Under the pieces are notes generated by a model. It was given only the letters and a program-made list of their open reading frames with translations. It was not told the origin of the DNA and did no database searches. From the NCBI GenBank assembly GCA_002366685.1, contig DFBP01000289.1, forward strand, positions 1 through 6,738: a stretch of DNA of 6,738 nt, given 5' to 3'. Origin of the DNA: Rhodobacterales bacterium UBA3077 (GTDB lineage Bacteria > Pseudomonadota > Alphaproteobacteria > Rhodobacterales > Rhodobacteraceae). Positions 1-6,021 of this stretch are shown piece after piece; the stretch's first letter is position 1; every line of letters begins with the position of its first letter. Made by a program: the position numbers and the translations under genes.

Positions 1-99
1 GGGGCTGGGCCAAATGTTGTTCGGCTATCAATCGGGATCGAAGATGCGGATGATTTGATCCGTGATCTGGATCAGGCGCTCACAGCTGCAACGGCCTGA
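1..99 (+). CDS. C-terminus of PLP-dependent Cys/Met metabolism enzyme (homoserine sulfhydrylase-like), partial
   Basis: An open frame enters from the left edge and ends at TGA 97-99, leaving 32 residues. The motif VVRLSIGIEDADDLI followed by DLDQAL is the usual extreme C-terminus of the Cys/Met metabolism PLP enzyme family: O-acetyl- or O-succinylhomoserine sulfhydrylase, or cystathionine gamma-synthase. Such cytoplasmic enzymes exchange the activated hydroxyl of homoserine for a sulfur nucleophile in methionine synthesis. The PLP lysine and substrate-binding residues lie outside the window, so MetY, MetZ and MetB cannot be told apart and no symbol is given. A strong hairpin terminator follows closely, so this is the last gene of its transcript. 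It converges on the minus-strand gene that ends at 192. Confidence 0.75.
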   Translation, partial: GAGPNVVRLSIGIEDADDLIRDLDQALTAATA

Positions 100-110
100 T
101 AGGCTCTAGT

Positions 111-158
111 AAAAAACAAACCGCGGGTGAAGTTGCCTTCACCCGCAGTTTTTATTTT
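111..158. terminator. Bidirectional Rho-independent terminator between convergent genes
   Basis: A perfect 10-bp stem (GCGGGTGAAG at 123-132 pairing with CTTCACCCGC at 137-146) encloses the 4-nt loop TTGC. It is followed on the plus strand by a T-rich run (AGTTTTTATTTT, 147-158). On the minus strand it is followed by GGTTTGTTTTTT, the complement of 111-122. It can therefore end both the PLP-enzyme transcript and the minus-strand transcript that finishes at 192. Confidence 0.9.
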
Positions 159-191
159 GCCTCGAACGTTCCCGCCGGTGCGAACTGCGTT

Positions 192-1766
192 TTAACGCAC
201 CCAGATTTCAACGCGGCGGTTCGAATCCCGGCCATCCTCTGTTTCGTTACAGCCGATGGGCGAAAGCTTTCCGTAGCCAAACGGGGTAAACTGCACCGTA
301 CCGAGATTGGACAAACCAATTGCCTCGACCAGAGCGTCCCGCACACTTTCCGCACGTGCCTGACTTAACCGCTGGTTCTCGTTGATCGCGCCAATACTAT
401 CCGCAAAACCAATAATCATCAGGCGTTTGCCTTCAAAATCACCGCGGCGAACCATTTCGGCCAAGCGGTCGATATCAACCCGCGCACGGTTATCCGGTTC
501 CACCGAGCCGCTTTTGAACCTGAACGTCAGAGATATGCGTTCGGCATCCTGAAGACCGGCGACCATTTCTTGCAATAGCTCCAAAGAACCAAGGTCACGC
601 TCAGCCATGAGCGCATGCGCCAACCGCCGGCCCTGCTCATCGAGCGAGGCCTCCGAAACGTTCTGGCTTATGAAACCGGAGCGTTCGACGATATCTTGCG
701 CGGCGTCCGAAGTAACAAAATCCATAAATTCCGCGACCTTCACCGGCAGGTTCCCGCCGTTTACATACATAAACATGCGGCGTGACATCGGATACTCTTC
801 GGTTTTTACCGAGAAATTAGACGGGGATGCCACCTGCCCGCATACCGAACGAAGCGCCAATGTTTGGGTGTTCCTTTGGTCTGCAAGGCTGACAATCCCG
901 ATCGCATTTCGGTCACCGGCGACGGCATCGGATACATCAGCGTTGTCTTCTGAAATAAAAGCGGTATTTGAAAGCAGTTTTCTGTTTGGTGCCATCACCA
1001 AACGTTCAAAAACCTGTGTGGCACCCGAAGCCGCATCACGACGGTAGATGCTGATCGGCGCGTCCAGCCCGCCAACCTCACGCCAATTCAGAACATTTCC
1101 GGCAAAAATGTCGGAGATCTGGCTCAGGCTCAGAGTCTGGATTGGGTTGCGCGGGTTAACCGAAACAGCCAAGCCATCAAGCGCCAAAATCCGCTCCTGC
1201 TCGGGGCTGGTCAGGTTGCCCAATCCATTGCGGAGAAAACGACTGCGCTCCCCATCGGTTACACGACGCGAAGAAAGCCCGATATAGGCTTCTTTGGCTT
1301 GTAGCGCGGCAAACGCATCATCCGAGCTTCCCAGGTTTAGCGTAATGGTCGAATACATTTCGCCATTCGCATCCAGAATAGTGTATTTCACCACATCGCC
1401 TGCAAGCACCTCAACTTCAAGATCGCCGCCCAAGTCAAAAGCGTAGGCTTCGATCATGGTCGGCATCATCTGGCTGCCGATTGTGTTTGAACCGGCGATG
1501 GCAAATTCAGCAAGGTCAGCAAGCAAATCAGGGCAATCTGCGCCTTCGCAGATTACGTCATTAACGTTGAGATTCAAGTTTCCGATCACCGAGCTCAATT
1601 CGTAGTTGTCGCCATCAAAACCGATCAGATTGCCTGTCATGGAAAAGGTGCCGTCATTGGAAGACAGGGTCACAACTTGCGCTTGAGCGCTTGACAGGCC
1701 CAAAACCAGACAGGCGCTCGCGGTGGCCAAAAGGGTTTTTATATTGAACATGTTTTTTTCCATCAT
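192..1766 (-). CDS. Periplasmic PstS-like substrate-binding / OmpA fusion protein (paralog A)
   Basis: This encodes 524 residues from the chosen ATG at 1766-1764. An in-frame ATG at 1805 would add 13 residues, but it lacks a good Shine-Dalgarno, whereas AAGGAG (1775-1780) sits 8 nt from 1766 and puts the signal peptide at the N-terminus. Residues 1-29 are a Sec signal peptide, probably cut at AQA/QVV. Residues 30-80 form a small domain with the Cys pair CEGADCP (C73, C78). Residues about 86-390 resemble a PstS-type periplasmic binding domain: GSNTIG (92-97), IGLSSRR (162-168), LNWREVGG, and YRRDAASGA (241-249), where PstS-like proteins usually have SGT. Residues about 412-524 are an OmpA-like peptidoglycan-binding domain with D456 (GFADS), R471 (LSQAR) and the ending NRRVEIWVR, so the diaminopimelate-contacting Asp/Arg pair is present. 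Other cysteines are C309 and C506. It is likely a soluble periplasmic solute-binder held to the cell wall. The ligand is unproven, and no ABC transporter genes are visible. It lies 40 nt downstream of its paralog, probably in one operon. Confidence 0.85.
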   Translation of the reverse strand: MMEKNMFNIKTLLATASACLVLGLSSAQAQVVTLSSNDGTFSMTGNLIGFDGDNYELSSVIGNLNLNVNDVICEGADCPDLLADLAEFAIAGSNTIGSQMMPTMIEAYAFDLGGDLEVEVLAGDVVKYTILDANGEMYSTITLNLGSSDDAFAALQAKEAYIGLSSRRVTDGERSRFLRNGLGNLTSPEQERILALDGLAVSVNPRNPIQTLSLSQISDIFAGNVLNWREVGGLDAPISIYRRDAASGATQVFERLVMAPNRKLLSNTAFISEDNADVSDAVAGDRNAIGIVSLADQRNTQTLALRSVCGQVASPSNFSVKTEEYPMSRRMFMYVNGGNLPVKVAEFMDFVTSDAAQDIVERSGFISQNVSEASLDEQGRRLAHALMAERDLGSLELLQEMVAGLQDAERISLTFRFKSGSVEPDNRARVDIDRLAEMVRRGDFEGKRLMIIGFADSIGAINENQRLSQARAESVRDALVEAIGLSNLGTVQFTPFGYGKLSPIGCNETEDGRDSNRRVEIWVR

Positions 1767-1774
1767 ATGCTTAG

Positions 1775-1780
1775 CTCCTT
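1775..1780 (-). promoter_or_regulatory. Ribosome binding site deciding the start of paralog A
   Basis: On the minus strand AAGGAG lies 8 nt before the tandem ATG-ATG at 1766-1761. This near-ideal site favours 1766 over the in-frame ATG at 1805, which would follow the upstream stop codon by only one base. Confidence 0.75.
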
Positions 1781-1806
1781 TGAGCTCGAAATTCTTATGA
1801 TCCATG

Positions 1807-3357
1807 TTACTTCACCCAGATTTCGACGCGGTTATTGGCGTTCTGACCGATCGCCGTATCATTGCAGCCAAGTGGCAATAGCCGCCCGTAACCGATAGGT
1901 GAAATCCTTACATTGCCAAGGTTAGCCCGCCCGGTTGCGGTAACGATTGCATCCCGTACAGTCTGCGCCATATCCTGAGTATTATTCAGCTGGGCATTTA
2001 CGGTGCCGAGATTGTCAGAGAAACCTAACACAAGTATTTGCCGGCTCGAGAACTCACCATTGCGGATCATCGCACCAAGCCTTTCGACATCAGACACGGC
2101 CCGGGAATCCATATTCCCATCGGAACCAAAGCGAAGCGTAAATGACAAGCGCTCGGCGTCCAGAAGGCCCGAAGTCAGGTCCTGCAATTGCAGCAGTTCG
2201 GTGCGGCCGGAACTGGCAACAATTGCCTGTGCCATGCGGCGGCCTTGCTCACCCAGTGAAGCCGTGCTGAGGTCTTGACCAATAAAACCGGCATTAACAA
2301 CAACCGATTGTGCGGTCGGAGACATCGCAAAATCCAGAAACTCTCTTGCCACATCTGGCAGCTCACCTTCGCCATTAAAAAGATAAAGGCGCCGCGTTAA
2401 CGGATATTCCTCTGTTTTAATCGAAAAATCGGAAGGCTCGAAAAGTTGCCCGCAGACCGAACGGAGCGTCACAGCCCGCGCGTTGCGCGCCTGCGCATAG
2501 CTGGTTAACCCGATGCCGTTGGGGTCATTTGCTACGGCGTCCGAGACCTCGACATCAGTTCCAAGTTCGGTTGCATTTCCGCCAAAATTCCCACCGGCTG
2601 CCGCGGCAAAAATCGCATTTGTTCCAGAATTGCCATCGCGTCGATAAAGGTTGACCGGCGCATCAGCCCCCCCAACCTGATTCCAGTTGGTGATGTTACC
2701 GCTGAACATGTCTGCAATCTGGCTTAGGCTCAAAATTTCTACGGGATTTGCATCATTCACCGCCGCGATTACACCGTCCAGACCGACAATTCGCTCCTGA
2801 TCAGGGCTATTCAACGAGCCGTTTCCGGAAAGCTCAAAAGCCGCCAATTCGTTATTAGTAGCGCGGCGCGATGCCATTCCGATTGTGGCGGCTCCCGACA
2901 TCAACCCGGCAAGCCCGTCAATTGTATCTGTCGGCTGAACAGATATTTCTGCAAACACGCTGCCATCGGCTTCCATTACGGTGAACACCGTTGTGCCGTC
3001 GCCATTGATAGAAGCTTCCATATCCCCGCCGCGCTCAAACGCAAAAACCTCAATCAGCGTAGGCAATAGGTTCACACCGATAGAATTCGAGCCAGCAACG
3101 GAAAACTCGGTCAGTTCGGCCACTTGGTTCGGGCAATCTTCGCCTTCGCAAACAACCTGCGATGCATCAATTGATATCTCGCCAATCAGCATGGAAATCC
3201 GATAGGTCAGGCCATCGAATTCCAGCAAATCGCCGGTCATGGATACTGTACCATCTAAAGAATTAAGGGTAATTTCCTGGGCTTGGAGAGGGTTAAGCAC
3301 CAGCGCAAATAGCGCTGCAAACCCGACAGATTTTAGTTTCGGCATACACGTATACAT
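1807..3357 (-). CDS. Periplasmic PstS-like substrate-binding / OmpA fusion protein (paralog B)
   Basis: This encodes 516 residues with the same architecture as the downstream gene; aligned by eye, roughly half the positions match along the whole length. The start ATG at 3357-3355 is supported by GGAGGA (3363-3368) 5 nt upstream. Residues 1-26 are a Sec signal peptide (LQA/QEI). Residues 27-80 are the short N-terminal domain with CEGEDCP (C70, C75). The binding-protein part, about 84-385, has GSNSIG (89-94), IGMASRR (159-165), ITNWNQVGG and YRRDGNSGT (238-246), which retains the SGT anion-binding signature. The OmpA-like domain is about 405-516, with D448 (GFSDN) and the ending NNRVEIWVK. At the position of the conserved LSxxRA arginine it has Met463 (QDMAQ), so peptidoglycan binding may be weakened or lost. 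C302 and C498 match cysteines of the paralog. It is the first gene of the probable two-gene operon. The name 'phosphate-binding' would be family-based only. Confidence 0.85.
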   Translation of the reverse strand: MYTCMPKLKSVGFAALFALVLNPLQAQEITLNSLDGTVSMTGDLLEFDGLTYRISMLIGEISIDASQVVCEGEDCPNQVAELTEFSVAGSNSIGVNLLPTLIEVFAFERGGDMEASINGDGTTVFTVMEADGSVFAEISVQPTDTIDGLAGLMSGAATIGMASRRATNNELAAFELSGNGSLNSPDQERIVGLDGVIAAVNDANPVEILSLSQIADMFSGNITNWNQVGGADAPVNLYRRDGNSGTNAIFAAAAGGNFGGNATELGTDVEVSDAVANDPNGIGLTSYAQARNARAVTLRSVCGQLFEPSDFSIKTEEYPLTRRLYLFNGEGELPDVAREFLDFAMSPTAQSVVVNAGFIGQDLSTASLGEQGRRMAQAIVASSGRTELLQLQDLTSGLLDAERLSFTLRFGSDGNMDSRAVSDVERLGAMIRNGEFSSRQILVLGFSDNLGTVNAQLNNTQDMAQTVRDAIVTATGRANLGNVRISPIGYGRLLPLGCNDTAIGQNANNRVEIWVK

Positions 3358-3362
3358 TTATG

Positions 3363-3368
3363 TCCTCC
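3363..3368 (-). promoter_or_regulatory. Ribosome binding site of paralog B
   Basis: GGAGGA on the minus strand sits 5 nt before ATG 3357. A second in-frame ATG at 3345 would be too far from it, so 3357 is preferred. Confidence 0.7.
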
Positions 3369-3380
3369 GGCGGCGACACA

Positions 3381-3394
3381 TTGAAAATTTTCAA
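3381..3394. repeat. 14-bp perfect palindrome upstream of paralog B
   Basis: TTGAAAATTTTCAA reads identically on both strands and lies 24 nt upstream of the start codon at 3357. If the promoter proposed at 3425-3454 is right, it is in the 5' leader and could be a repressor site or an AU-rich RNA hairpin. It could also be chance in AT-rich DNA. Confidence 0.4.
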
Positions 3395-3424
3395 ATTTAC
3401 GGTAATACTGATTAATCTTCTAAA

Positions 3425-3454
3425 TTGCTAACGCGCAAACGGTGCAACCGTCAA
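3425..3454 (-). promoter_or_regulatory. Candidate promoter for the paralog operon
   Basis: On the minus strand a good -35 box TTGACG (3449-3454) is followed at 17-18 nt spacing by TTAGCA or TAGCAA (3425-3431) as a weak -10. The -35 overlaps the inverted repeat at 3439-3451. The implied leader is about 60 nt. The weak -10 keeps confidence low. Confidence 0.35.
3439..3451. promoter_or_regulatory. Inverted repeat overlapping the -35, possible operator
   Basis: ACGGT-GCA-ACCGT is a perfect 5-bp inverted repeat around a 3-bp centre. It overlaps the candidate TTGACG -35 box and its spacer on the minus strand, a position where a bound dimeric regulator would block transcription. The regulator is not identifiable. 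Confidence 0.35.
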
Positions 3455-3598
3455 CATATTTTATCATGATTCCAGCAATCTAGCGCTATTACTTAATCTT
3501 TTTCACAATATCCGGACACAACCTGAACCATATTAATATTTTGACCTCAGTTTTTGCGCTCGAAACCGCGCATCTTTGCCACAAGCCCAAACGATCAC

Positions 3599-3626
3599 TT
3601 GATGTCGGGCTCACGCCCCCTGTAAG
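3599..3626 (+). promoter_or_regulatory. Candidate promoter for the 767-residue gene
   Basis: TTGATG (3599-3604) and TGTAAG (3621-3626) are 16 nt apart, each matching four of six consensus bases. The leader to ATG 3659 would be short, about 25 nt. TTGACC at 3541-3546 is a better -35 but has no good -10 at the right distance. Both calls are weak. Confidence 0.25.
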
Positions 3627-3651
3627 AAGGGCATATATAAAGCAAAACCCC

Positions 3652-3656
3652 GAGGA
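3652..3656 (+). promoter_or_regulatory. Close-spaced ribosome binding site of the 767-residue gene
   Basis: GAGGA ends only 2 nt before ATG 3659, shorter than the optimal 5-9 nt. The next in-frame ATG at 3692 has no purine-rich site upstream and would remove the conserved first strand (LALD). I therefore keep 3659 and expect modest translation. Confidence 0.5.
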
Positions 3657-3658
3657 AT

Positions 3659-5962
3659 ATGACAAAATCCTTCCCCTCCTTGGCACTCGATATGTCACAA
3701 GAAGGAATCACGCTTCACCAGCTTGCCTTTGACGGGCACTGGCATGAGTTGGCGCGTGTGAGCCTGTCTGATGCTGCCTTGCGCGAACGGTTGTCAAACA
3801 TGCGTGATATCGCGGTCAAGCTGGAGGGCCGGCAATTCCGCTGCCAGATTTGGCTTCCGGAACAGCAAATCATCTCCAAAAACCTGCCCTTGGCGGGCAA
3901 AGATGAATCAGCCCTAACAAAAGCAGCGCGCGCCGAAATTGCAGCGCAATTCGGCGGAAAAGAGTCCGAATATACGGTCCAATCCGGTGACACCAACGCA
4001 GACGGCACCCAAGCCGTAGCCGCCGTCCGCGTGCGTACTTTGGTGGAGGCCAAGGCATTTGCCAAAAGCCACGGTTTCCGCGCCAAAGGTTACAGCACTC
4101 AAGCGCCGATTCAGGGGTTTAGTACCCCCCCCAAATTCGATATTCCTGTCGACAAGGTCAAAGCCGGTGTTTTGAGTTTGGTTTCGGCCTCAACAGCTGC
4201 GCTTGTTCTGGGCGGCGGCTACGCTTTTTACAGCATTGACCCGCTCAACATGTGGGAATTGCCACCAAAAGCCGCCGATTTCGCGCCGTTCCAGCAGCCA
4301 AATCCGGGAATTGAGCGCGCCGGCGCTCCACCTTTGCCGCTCCCTCTCGCCGGGCAGCCCGTGTTTTTCCCGTTTGAAGACCTCGTTACCCTTTCGGTCC
4401 GTCAGCCTCTGCCTTACTTGCCGCCACGCCAGCTTACTGCCGAAGCGCTTGATTTTATAGACCAGCTTGACCCAATTGTAGCAGGCAGCGCTCCCGCAAC
4501 CGGCTTTGCGGCGATGACCACCACCGTCAACTGGCCCGCAAGCCTCTTGCCATTACCAGAAACGAGCGCCGCAGATTTGCCGCCCGAGCTCGGCCTGATC
4601 AACGTAATGAGCCGCGTCGCGGATATGTCCGCCCCTGCGCTAGAGCAACCACCTGCGGTGCCCGCGAGCGCTGTAGCAGCTTTTAGCGGCTCTGCCCGCC
4701 CGATGACCGTTGCGAACACAGCGTTTTTTCTGGAACCTCTGCCCGCGGTCGCGACCCGACTATCGCCGGATGCCCTCGCTGAATTCATGAGCCGTTCGGG
4801 CCTTTCGCTTGATCAGCTATCGCGCATGGCCAGCCCACTTTTGCTAATCGAGTCCAGAGTTATCGAGGTTACACCCGGCCTGCCGCCGATTTTGCCGAGG
4901 CTGCGCTCGGGCCAGCCGATCCCCGAGCAAGTCGAACGGCCCGAAGACCTTCCGGCAGCCTTACCACCAGCGCCTCTGGAGCCCGAAGCCGCTGCGCCGC
5001 TGTTTAGGGTGGTCGAAGGCCGTCCGGATCTGATCCCAGCCATGCGACCCGTGCCGCCGGTTGTTGTCCCTCCAGCTGAAATTCTTCCTTTCAGCATCAT
5101 CAATGGCGCGCCCGAAATTCGGCCAACCTCACGGCCTGAACCCGAGCAAGCGGCGCTTCCTGAAACGCCTGAAACAGAACTCGCAACGGTTGATCCGGAG
5201 GCGCTGATCGAAGTACCGGTGACTGCCGCTGAACCAACCGAAGACCTAGCCGACGCGCCCGTTACAATAGCAGAGGCACCCGTTGCCGACCCCGCGGCAG
5301 TTGAAGACTCAATTGCGCTTTCCTCAGCGGTTGATGCCGCCATTCTGGCAGCCCTGCCTCCACAAGAAGCGCCGCTATTTGCGCTGGTCAGTGGCCAGCC
5401 CGAACGGCTCCCGCGGCTTCGGTCAGGTGCGGAGATCCCGCCTTTGATCCCAACTAATGCCGCCGGAGAAGAAATATCGGCTGAAACCGCTGCCGCAAAT
5501 GCCATGCGCCCGCTACGGCGGCCGCAGGCGATCATCGACCTGCCCGCCCCGATTGACCCGATGATCTCCGGTGCCGCTCCGGCCACCGCCCAGAGAGCCA
5601 GCCACCGTAGCGCCGATTTTGCTGCAAATGCGGCCCGCATTGCCGAAACCGTTTCGGCACGTCCCCGCGCCACGGCCCCACCTGTGCCTACCGACCCGCA
5701 AACCGTCAATTTACCGAGCTCGGCTTCGGTGGCGCGCGCAGCTACAATCGAGAATGCAATCAACCTGCGCCAAACAAACCTACTCGGGATTTTTGGAACC
5801 GCAGACGCCCGTACAGCGCTGATCATGCTATCGGGCGGGCGGATGGTGCGTGTCCAGCAGGGGCAGTCCTTTTCGGGCTGGACGGTGGTCGCCATCGGTG
5901 AAAACACGGTGCGGATCAAAAAGCGCAACCGCGAAGAAATCTTGCGGATGCCAGCCGAATAG
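3659..5962 (+). CDS. Trans-envelope protein with GspL/PilM-like N-terminus and PilP/GspC-like C-terminal domain
   Basis: This encodes 767 residues. A stop codon lies in frame at 3638-3640, so ATG 3659 is the first possible ATG; GAGGA (3652-3656) is only 2 nt before it. Residues 5-150 look like a small actin-fold-type cytoplasmic region of the GspL/PilM kind: a first strand LALDMSQEGITLHQL (8-22), IWLPEQQII (64-72), and VRVRTLVEAKAFAKSHGF (123-140). They are much shorter than full GspL or PilM cytoplasmic parts. Residues about 169-191 are the single membrane segment, rich in A, G, L, V and S. Residues 192-700 are a Pro/Ala-rich, low-complexity periplasmic linker with degenerate repeats. Residues about 707-766 (NLLGIFG, ALIMLSGGRMVRV, GWTVVAIGENTVRI, ILRMP) match the small beta domain shared by PilP and GspC, which in known machines links the inner-membrane platform to the outer-membrane secretin. 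The role is therefore inferred to be cell-envelope bridging. No secretin, pilin or assembly ATPase gene is in view. The gene is transcribed divergently from the paralog operon. Confidence 0.75.
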   Translation: MTKSFPSLALDMSQEGITLHQLAFDGHWHELARVSLSDAALRERLSNMRDIAVKLEGRQFRCQIWLPEQQIISKNLPLAGKDESALTKAARAEIAAQFGGKESEYTVQSGDTNADGTQAVAAVRVRTLVEAKAFAKSHGFRAKGYSTQAPIQGFSTPPKFDIPVDKVKAGVLSLVSASTAALVLGGGYAFYSIDPLNMWELPPKAADFAPFQQPNPGIERAGAPPLPLPLAGQPVFFPFEDLVTLSVRQPLPYLPPRQLTAEALDFIDQLDPIVAGSAPATGFAAMTTTVNWPASLLPLPETSAADLPPELGLINVMSRVADMSAPALEQPPAVPASAVAAFSGSARPMTVANTAFFLEPLPAVATRLSPDALAEFMSRSGLSLDQLSRMASPLLLIESRVIEVTPGLPPILPRLRSGQPIPEQVERPEDLPAALPPAPLEPEAAAPLFRVVEGRPDLIPAMRPVPPVVVPPAEILPFSIINGAPEIRPTSRPEPEQAALPETPETELATVDPEALIEVPVTAAEPTEDLADAPVTIAEAPVADPAAVEDSIALSSAVDAAILAALPPQEAPLFALVSGQPERLPRLRSGAEIPPLIPTNAAGEEISAETAAANAMRPLRRPQAIIDLPAPIDPMISGAAPATAQRASHRSADFAANAARIAETVSARPRATAPPVPTDPQTVNLPSSASVARAATIENAINLRQTNLLGIFGTADARTALIMLSGGRMVRVQQGQSFSGWTVVAIGENTVRIKKRNREEILRMPAE
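4469..5587 (+). repeat. Distant repeat of the motif DPxxxGxAPAT within the linker
   Basis: DPIVAGSAPAT (residues 271-281, 4469-4501) recurs as DPMISGAAPAT (residues 633-643, 5555-5587). Seven of eleven residues are identical and the rest are conservative. The two copies bracket most of the Pro/Ala-rich linker of the 767-residue protein, so they may be short interaction motifs or traces of an old internal duplication. Confidence 0.5.
4868..5428 (+). repeat. Four degenerate copies of a G-x-P-x3-P-x2-R repeat in the linker
   Basis: In the 767-residue protein a motif of the form [VIL]-x-x-G-x-P-x-x-x-P-x-x-R-[PS] recurs with its Gly at residues 407, 454, 483 and 579: GLPPILPRLRS, GRPDLIPAMRP, GAPEIRPTSRP and GQPERLPRLRS. 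Three copies are preceded by a short hydrophobic stretch such as APLF or LPF. Copies one and four also share PRLRSG. Spacing is irregular (47, 29 and 96 residues). The pattern suggests a decaying array of short structured or binding motifs rather than random Pro/Ala sequence. Confidence 0.6.
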
Positions 5963-5966
5963 CACC

Positions 5967-5996
5967 TTGTTTTCCGAGTTATCGCACACATATCTA
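5967..5996 (+). promoter_or_regulatory. Candidate promoter of the MerR gene
   Basis: TTGTTT (5967-5972) and TATCTA (5991-5996) are separated by 18 bp within the 59-bp gap after the 767-residue gene. The -10 runs into the CTATAG repeat cluster, which fits autoregulation. MerR-type promoters usually have a longer, 19-20 bp spacer with the dyad inside it, so either this promoter assignment or the mode of control may differ. Confidence 0.35.
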
Positions 5997-6014
5997 TAGA
6001 AACTATAGCTATAG
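5994..6014. promoter_or_regulatory. Triple CTATAG operator-like element before MerR
   Basis: Three copies of the self-complementary hexamer CTATAG lie at 5994-5999, 6003-6008 and 6009-6014, the first two separated by AAA. Outer ACAC (about 5985-5988) and GTGT (6015-6018) add imperfect dyad symmetry. The cluster ends 8 bp before the start codon and overlaps the AGGTG ribosome site. Binding there, plausibly by the MerR product itself, would control its own synthesis. Confidence 0.5.
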
Positions 6015-6021
6015 GTGTTAC

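Larger units (their letters stand above)
3358..3658. other. Divergent intergenic region (about 300 bp)
   Basis: This non-coding stretch separates the minus-strand paralog operon from the plus-strand 767-residue gene. It is clearly AT-richer than the flanking genes over about 3375-3540. It holds candidate promoters for both directions, a 14-bp perfect palindrome (3381-3394), a 5-3-5 inverted repeat (3439-3451), a 10-bp AT palindrome ATATTAATAT (3530-3539), and a small GC hairpin GGGC-TCAC-GCCC (3607-3618). Short open frames that cross it have no ribosome site or recognisable product. I saw no small RNA with a terminator in it. Confidence 0.7.

Noticed and set aside
607..1287. Plus-strand open frames opposite paralog A
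   Set aside because: They are antisense shadows of a well-supported domain-bearing gene. Their translations have no recognisable motifs.
1767..1805. N-terminal extension of paralog A from ATG 1805
   Set aside because: It would start one base after the stop of the upstream gene, lacks a good ribosome site, and would push the signal peptide inward. The AAGGAG site sits correctly for ATG 1766.
3448..3467. Possible Pho box (CCGTCAA ... TTATCAT) upstream of the PstS-like genes
   Set aside because: The two half-sites are 13 bp apart rather than the 11 bp period of PhoB direct repeats and match poorly. Phosphate control is not supported by the sequence.
3607..3618. GGGC-TCAC-GCCC hairpin as a terminator or riboswitch element
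   Set aside because: The stem is only 4 bp with no following T run, and there is no larger conserved structure. It is too small to call.
3489..3732. Short open frames on both strands in the divergent intergenic region (minus 3489-3698, plus 3541-3732)
   Set aside because: They overlap the start of the 767-residue gene, lack ribosome sites and have no recognisable or conserved-looking sequence.
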